From assembly GCF_000988205.1 (NCBI RefSeq), contig NZ_LAYQ01000009.1:22941-86940 (forward strand): 64,000 nt of DNA. The letters run 5' to 3'. This document shows positions 61,156-64,000 of this stretch, piece after piece. The position numbers and the translations under genes are program-made. The notes beneath the pieces were generated by a model. The model searched no databases. It had not been told where the DNA came from and saw only the letters and a program-made list of their open reading frames with translations. The stretch is from Corynebacterium minutissimum. GTDB taxonomy: Bacteria > Actinomycetota > Actinomycetes > Mycobacteriales > Mycobacteriaceae. Each line of letters begins with the position of its first letter. The first letter of the stretch is position 1.

Positions 61156-61689
61156 ATGCCGACTCCTGATTTCATTGTGTCTCTGCGTGAGAAAATCGGT
61201 CACGAGCAGCTCTTTTTGCCCAGCGTGACCGCGGTTATCGTGCGGGCCGTGCCCACGGGTTCCGCTATCTGGGAGTTGCCCTCGGTGCTGCTTGCCCAGC
61301 GTGCCGATAATGGCACGTGGGCTCCCGTCTCCGGTATCTGTGAGCCGGGTGAGGAGGTCACGGCGACTGCACTGCGTGAGGTCAAAGAGGAAATTGGCCT
61401 CGATGGTCGCATCGAAGCGCTCCTCGGCGTGGGCCAGGTGGGCCCAGTAGTCTGCCCCAATGGGGATAAGTGTCTCTACATGGATACCTCCATCCGGGTC
61501 TCCGTGCCGGACGATGCGGAGCCGGTTATCTCCGACGAAGAGAACCTGGCCGCGCAGTGGTTTTCGGTGGCGCAGATGCCGACGTCTGTCAGCGCCCGCC
61601 ACCGCATGATCATCGGGGACGCCGTGGCGCAGATGAAGCATCCGCAGGGCTTCCGCCCGCGGATGGGCTACGTCAAGCGCACGTCTTAA
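61156..61689 (+). CDS. Nudix hydrolase
   Basis: This 177-residue pyrophosphohydrolase has a full Nudix box, GICEPGEEVTATALREVKEE followed by IG, at about residues 60-82, which binds Mg2+ and cleaves nucleoside diphosphate-X compounds. Flanking strands (SVTAVIVRAVP and PSVLLAQRADNGTWAPVS) resemble the MutT/8-oxo-dGTP branch, but substrate cannot be set. The ATG lies 17 bases after the protease stop with TAGGCT about 12 bases before it, so a leaderless transcript is possible. Confidence 0.9.
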   Translation: MPTPDFIVSLREKIGHEQLFLPSVTAVIVRAVPTGSAIWELPSVLLAQRADNGTWAPVSGICEPGEEVTATALREVKEEIGLDGRIEALLGVGQVGPVVCPNGDKCLYMDTSIRVSVPDDAEPVISDEENLAAQWFSVAQMPTSVSARHRMIIGDAVAQMKHPQGFRPRMGYVKRTS

Positions 61690-61783
61690 TCTGGTTTTAG
61701 TGGTTCAACCAGGCCTTTTCTGCTACCAGCATGGCTGTGGCAAGCGGGAAAACTGGCCTCCGGCGACATTGGGAGAACGTGTC

Positions 61784-61806
61784 AATATCATTGGAAATGC
61801 ATGAAA
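61784..61806 (+). promoter_or_regulatory. Conserved upstream element of META gene 1
   Basis: The sequence AATATCATTGGAAATGCATG followed by AAA lies 40 bases before the start codon. It recurs upstream of META gene 2 with only two substitutions, while the surrounding leader differs. Conservation of this block in a duplicated pair suggests a promoter or regulator site; GGAAA could be the -35 of an alternative sigma factor. Confidence 0.45.
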
Positions 61807-61846
61807 AACATTGCTATATGAAACTATCCCGCATAGCTTCAGGGTC

Positions 61847-62458
61847 ATGTTGTCACTCAGATTCAAGAAAGTAACCATCGCCACAACCTTCGCCGCATTC
61901 GCTGGCACGGCGCTCGGAACCGGGGTTGCCTCCGCGGCAGAGCCTTCTTCTGGAATCTCCTTCGGCTCCAGCTCCGGTGAGCTGGCGCAGCTGAGCTCCA
62001 CACTGTTTGGGAGCTCGAAGCCTGCTCCGGAAAACCCCGAAAACCCAGAAGCGCCGGAAGGTTCTGGCCTGATTGAAAAGGCAGAGGACGTGGAGGGCCT
62101 CACGGAACCGCTGACGGCAGAGCAAGCCAAGGAGGTTCTCAACGGCAGCTTCGTTGCGAAGAAGAACGATAAGATCGGGCTTTCCTTCCAACCGGATGGA
62201 ACCGTAGGAGTTTCTGATGGTTGTAACCTCGGTAACGGTACATACTCTATCGCGGAGGACACCGGCGCCCTAGAGATCAAAGACGTCATTACCACTATGA
62301 AGGCTTGCGAGCCGGACGTGATGGTCGATGTTCACGATTTCAACGTCATCGTTCCGAAGAAGCCACAGGTCTATTCCATCGATGACACCACCATCGCACT
62401 GGTCAAAGATGGGCAGGCAATTCAGTTCGTCAAGGTCGATACCCCTGAAGAGAAGTAA
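61847..62458 (+). CDS. Secreted META-domain protein 1
   Basis: This 203-residue protein has a signal peptide (basic LRFKK then VTIATTFAAFAGTALGTGVA) cleaved after ASA, a proline/glutamate-rich linker (PAPENPENPEAPEGSG) and a C-terminal META (HslJ-like) domain: VLNGSFVAKKNDKIGLSF, then VSDGCNLGNGTYSIAED and ITTMKACEPDV. META proteins are small beta domains in the envelope of unknown function, sometimes linked to stress. It is followed by a hairpin terminator and a tandem paralogue. ATG 61847 is chosen for a proper signal peptide; the GGG site is close. Confidence 0.85.
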   Translation: MLSLRFKKVTIATTFAAFAGTALGTGVASAAEPSSGISFGSSSGELAQLSSTLFGSSKPAPENPENPEAPEGSGLIEKAEDVEGLTEPLTAEQAKEVLNGSFVAKKNDKIGLSFQPDGTVGVSDGCNLGNGTYSIAEDTGALEIKDVITTMKACEPDVMVDVHDFNVIVPKKPQVYSIDDTTIALVKDGQAIQFVKVDTPEEK

Positions 62459-62473
62459 ATAACCTTCCTCATC

Positions 62474-62505
62474 AGTGGCCAACCCCCAGCGGGAGGTTGG
62501 CCACT
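62474..62505 (+). terminator. Terminator between the META genes
   Basis: An 11-bp perfect stem (AGTGGCCAACC at 62474-62484, GGTTGGCCACT at 62495-62505) has a 10-base loop, followed by TTCTGTGTTTT. Confidence 0.85.
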
Positions 62506-62562
62506 TTCTGTGTTTTAGTCTGCGGCCTGTAAGGGGATGGGGGAGTTGTAGAGTTGCCTCAA

Positions 62563-62585
62563 AATATCATCGGAAACGCATGAAA
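62563..62585 (+). promoter_or_regulatory. Conserved upstream element of META gene 2
   Basis: The sequence AATATCATCGGAAACGCATG followed by AAA lies 40 bases before the start codon, matching 21 of 23 bases of the element at 61784-61806 at the same distance from the start. The later block ATAGCTTC-G/A-GGG just before each ATG is also shared. Confidence 0.45.
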
Positions 62586-62625
62586 TGGGTTGATGTTGGA
62601 GGCCGCGGCCGATAGCTTCGGGGCC

Positions 62626-63204
62626 ATGATTTCACGCACACTGAAGAAAGTAACCACAGCAACTGCGTTCGTCGCCCTCGCAGGCGGCGTCCTGGGCGCC
62701 GGTACTGCCGGTGCGCAAGAGCTGTCCTCCGTCGATTCCCTGCAGTCCAGCCAGATCCAGGAGCTGAGCTCCCGCCTCTTTGGCGGTCCGGGCACCCCGG
62801 AGGACTCCGAGGCGCCGGAAGGCTCCGGGCTGATTGAGAAGTACGAGGACGTCGACGGTCTGCAAGACAAGCTGCCGGCCGATGAGGCCCAGAAGGTTCT
62901 CAACGGTACCTTCACCGCAAAGAAGAACCCAGAGATTTCCGTGACCTTCAATTCCGATGGAACCCTCGCCTACAACGATGGCTGCAACTCCGGTGGCGCT
63001 AGCTACAAGCTGGATCAGACCGATGCCATTGTGGTGGAGAACCTGAACTCTACGCTGCGCGCCTGCTCCCCGGATGCCATGGCCGACGCCGATGCGCTCA
63101 AGGCTATCCTCTCGGCCAAGCCCGTTGTCTTCCCCCTGGAGGGAAACAACTACGCACTGGGTAGCCAGGGCCAGGTCATCCAGTTTGAGAAGGCCGAGAA
63201 CTAA
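62626..63204 (+). CDS. Secreted META-domain protein 2
   Basis: This 192-residue paralogue of the preceding gene has a signal peptide (SRTLKKVTTATAFVALAGGV, cleavage near AGA-QE), a shorter acidic linker (EDSEAPEGSGLIEKYEDVDG) and a META domain with VLNGTFTAKKNPEISVTF, LAYNDGCNSGGASYKL and NSTLRACSPDAM. The shared EAPEGSGLIEK block and upstream element show recent tandem duplication. ATG 62626 gives a proper signal peptide. It faces the convergent transporter remnant 35 bases away. Confidence 0.85.
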   Translation: MISRTLKKVTTATAFVALAGGVLGAGTAGAQELSSVDSLQSSQIQELSSRLFGGPGTPEDSEAPEGSGLIEKYEDVDGLQDKLPADEAQKVLNGTFTAKKNPEISVTFNSDGTLAYNDGCNSGGASYKLDQTDAIVVENLNSTLRACSPDAMADADALKAILSAKPVVFPLEGNNYALGSQGQVIQFEKAEN

Positions 63205-63239
63205 GGCTTCCTAAGCGTCCAGCATTTCACGTGGCGGGG

Positions 63240-63790
63240 CTAGTCCGAGATTGGGCTGGCCCCGCTTGTGCGTGCGCGCCGGCCCTCGACGAGCCAGCCA
63301 ATGAAGCGGCAGGAGCAGGCAGACCAGTGTGCGACAAGCAGAACCGGGATGCTGAGCGCGATGACGTCGAGAAGCTCCGAGCCATTCACCAGCGCTACCT
63401 GGTGACCACCCATGCTGACCGTTCCCGGTGGGAATGTGCAGGCCCACCACGCGGGCGAGTAATCCACCCAGCGAGCCACGTTGGGGTAGAAGGTGACCAT
63501 GGCATAAAGCGCGAGTGGGATGGCAATCACCATGGCGGTGAGCCCGTAGTAGACAGAGAAACTACCGGGGTAGAGGATCTGCATGGCGGTAGTGGATTGG
63601 CCCACCACGCCCAGCGGCACCCAGGCCGTCGCGGAGTTGGCGCCGGTGAGATTGACCTTGCCGTGCCAAGCCGCCCAGTACACGCGGATGAAGATGGGGA
63701 CCGCGGTGGAGATCGACATGACAAAAAGAACCGTGCCCATGACGTGGTAGGCGCGCCCGTAGTCGAGGGCGAGGATGTTGCGACCGGCTA
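63240..63790 (-). pseudogene. C-terminal part of a TDT-family transporter (TehA/malate-type), cut by an IS
   Basis: The minus-strand frame encodes about 184 residues with five or six membrane segments (MGTVLFVMSISTAVPIFI, MVIAIPLALYAMVTFYPNVA, SELLDVIALSIPVLLVAHWS), and resembles the C-terminal half of tellurite-resistance/dicarboxylate (TDT) transporters, usually 320-380 residues. Family reading continues upstream (QIAGRNILALDYGRAYHVMG) to about 63790, where IS21-like terminal repeats begin and the frame soon meets a stop. No ribosome site lies near the internal ATG at 63740. The N-terminal half would be on the far side of the IS, outside the window. Confidence 0.65.
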
Positions 63791-64000
63791 TTTGGTAGCA
63801 GTGTCGTGACTATCCGGTAGCGCTTCAGTGGGTTTCTGGTAGCAGCTCAGGGTGCTCGGGATGATACTTCCGGTAGCCGCACCACTCGGGTGCGGCGTGT
63901 ACTGGAAGGAGTCCGCTTATGCCGGATTACCGTGCGGTGATGACGCTGCTGATTAGGAAGCGTTCTTACGCCAGATTGAAGACCAGCTCGGGTGCTCTGC
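63791..64000 (+). mobile_element. Left end of an IS21-like insertion sequence (partial)
   Basis: Four copies of GGTAGC (63794, 63816, 63838, 63872) in two alternating contexts (TGGTAGCAG and CCGGTAGC) form the kind of multiple terminal repeats seen in IS21 elements. A transposase start follows at 63919. The element runs off the right edge. The exact left tip could be a few bases either way. Confidence 0.65.
63919..64000 (+). CDS. IS21-type transposase (IstA-like), partial and frameshifted
   Basis: ATG 63919 follows AAGGAG and opens PDYRAVMTLLIRKRSYA. IstA-like proteins continue with Q-I-x-x-x-x-G-C-S. Here the sequence after TACGCC must shift by one base (about 63969-63972) to give QIEDQLGCS, so one base seems missing. 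The rest lies beyond the window. It belongs to the IS that interrupts the transporter gene. Confidence 0.6.
   Translation, partial: MPDYRAVMTLLIRKRSYARLKTSSGAL

Overview
The window looks like chromosome of a high-GC Actinobacterium, almost certainly a Corynebacterium. The genus call rests on the housekeeping half: glnA2-glnE, the Nif3 / zinc-ribbon / RNase H-CobC fusion string followed by rnpB, a SURF1 protein, thrC and small corynebacterial hypotheticals. I cannot name the species. No rRNA or tRNA gene was seen.

Layout. (1) 1-3.2 kb: start of a membrane protein, a zinc alcohol dehydrogenase and a GAF/PucR-type regulator. (2) 3.3-12.9 kb: a visibly AT-richer catabolic island. It holds an acyl-CoA ligase (frameshifted), two crotonase-family enzymes, a thioesterase, a sodium/solute symporter with an 83-residue membrane partner, a 3-hydroxyacyl-CoA dehydrogenase and a thiolase, with a divergent GAF/PucR regulator, and it ends at a perfect 13-bp hairpin. 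(3) 13-20 kb: hydantoinase/oxoprolinase genes hyuB and hyuA, a divergent PucR regulator and a YkvI-type transporter. (4) 20.2-29.9 kb: esterase, Baeyer-Villiger-like monooxygenase, and a mirror-image pair of aminotransferase + PucR modules, then an amino-acid permease. (5) 30.1-37.5 kb: tandem SnoaL protein, aldehyde dehydrogenase, aromatic aminotransferase, amino-acid permease, ThDP-dependent enzyme and a divergent LysR regulator, which together could run amino acid to oxo acid to aldehyde to acid. (6) 37.5-40.6 kb: mobile/accessory islet with a 71-nt hairpin repeat, an IS110-family element, an orphan iterated-operator promoter and a broken DUF3800-like gene. (7) 40.6-63.2 kb: mostly core genes (SURF1, phosphatase, Nif3, RNase H-CobC, rnpB, RNB nuclease, galactokinase-like pseudokinase, CYTH-CHAD, DUF2786, glnA2-glnE, MFS, thrC, secreted protease, Nudix, two tandem META-domain secreted proteins). 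(8) 63.2-64 kb: a TDT-type transporter gene cut by the start of an IS21-like element.

The first 37 kb is essentially a string of regulated catabolic operons. Five PucR-family regulators and one LysR regulator each sit beside the genes they probably control. Uptake, activation or transamination, and oxidation functions are grouped by operon.

Data caution: seven genes, including thrC, are each broken by one single-base indel. The pattern is more like residual sequencing or assembly error than decay, so the frameshifted genes are reported as interrupted CDSs and may be intact in the organism.
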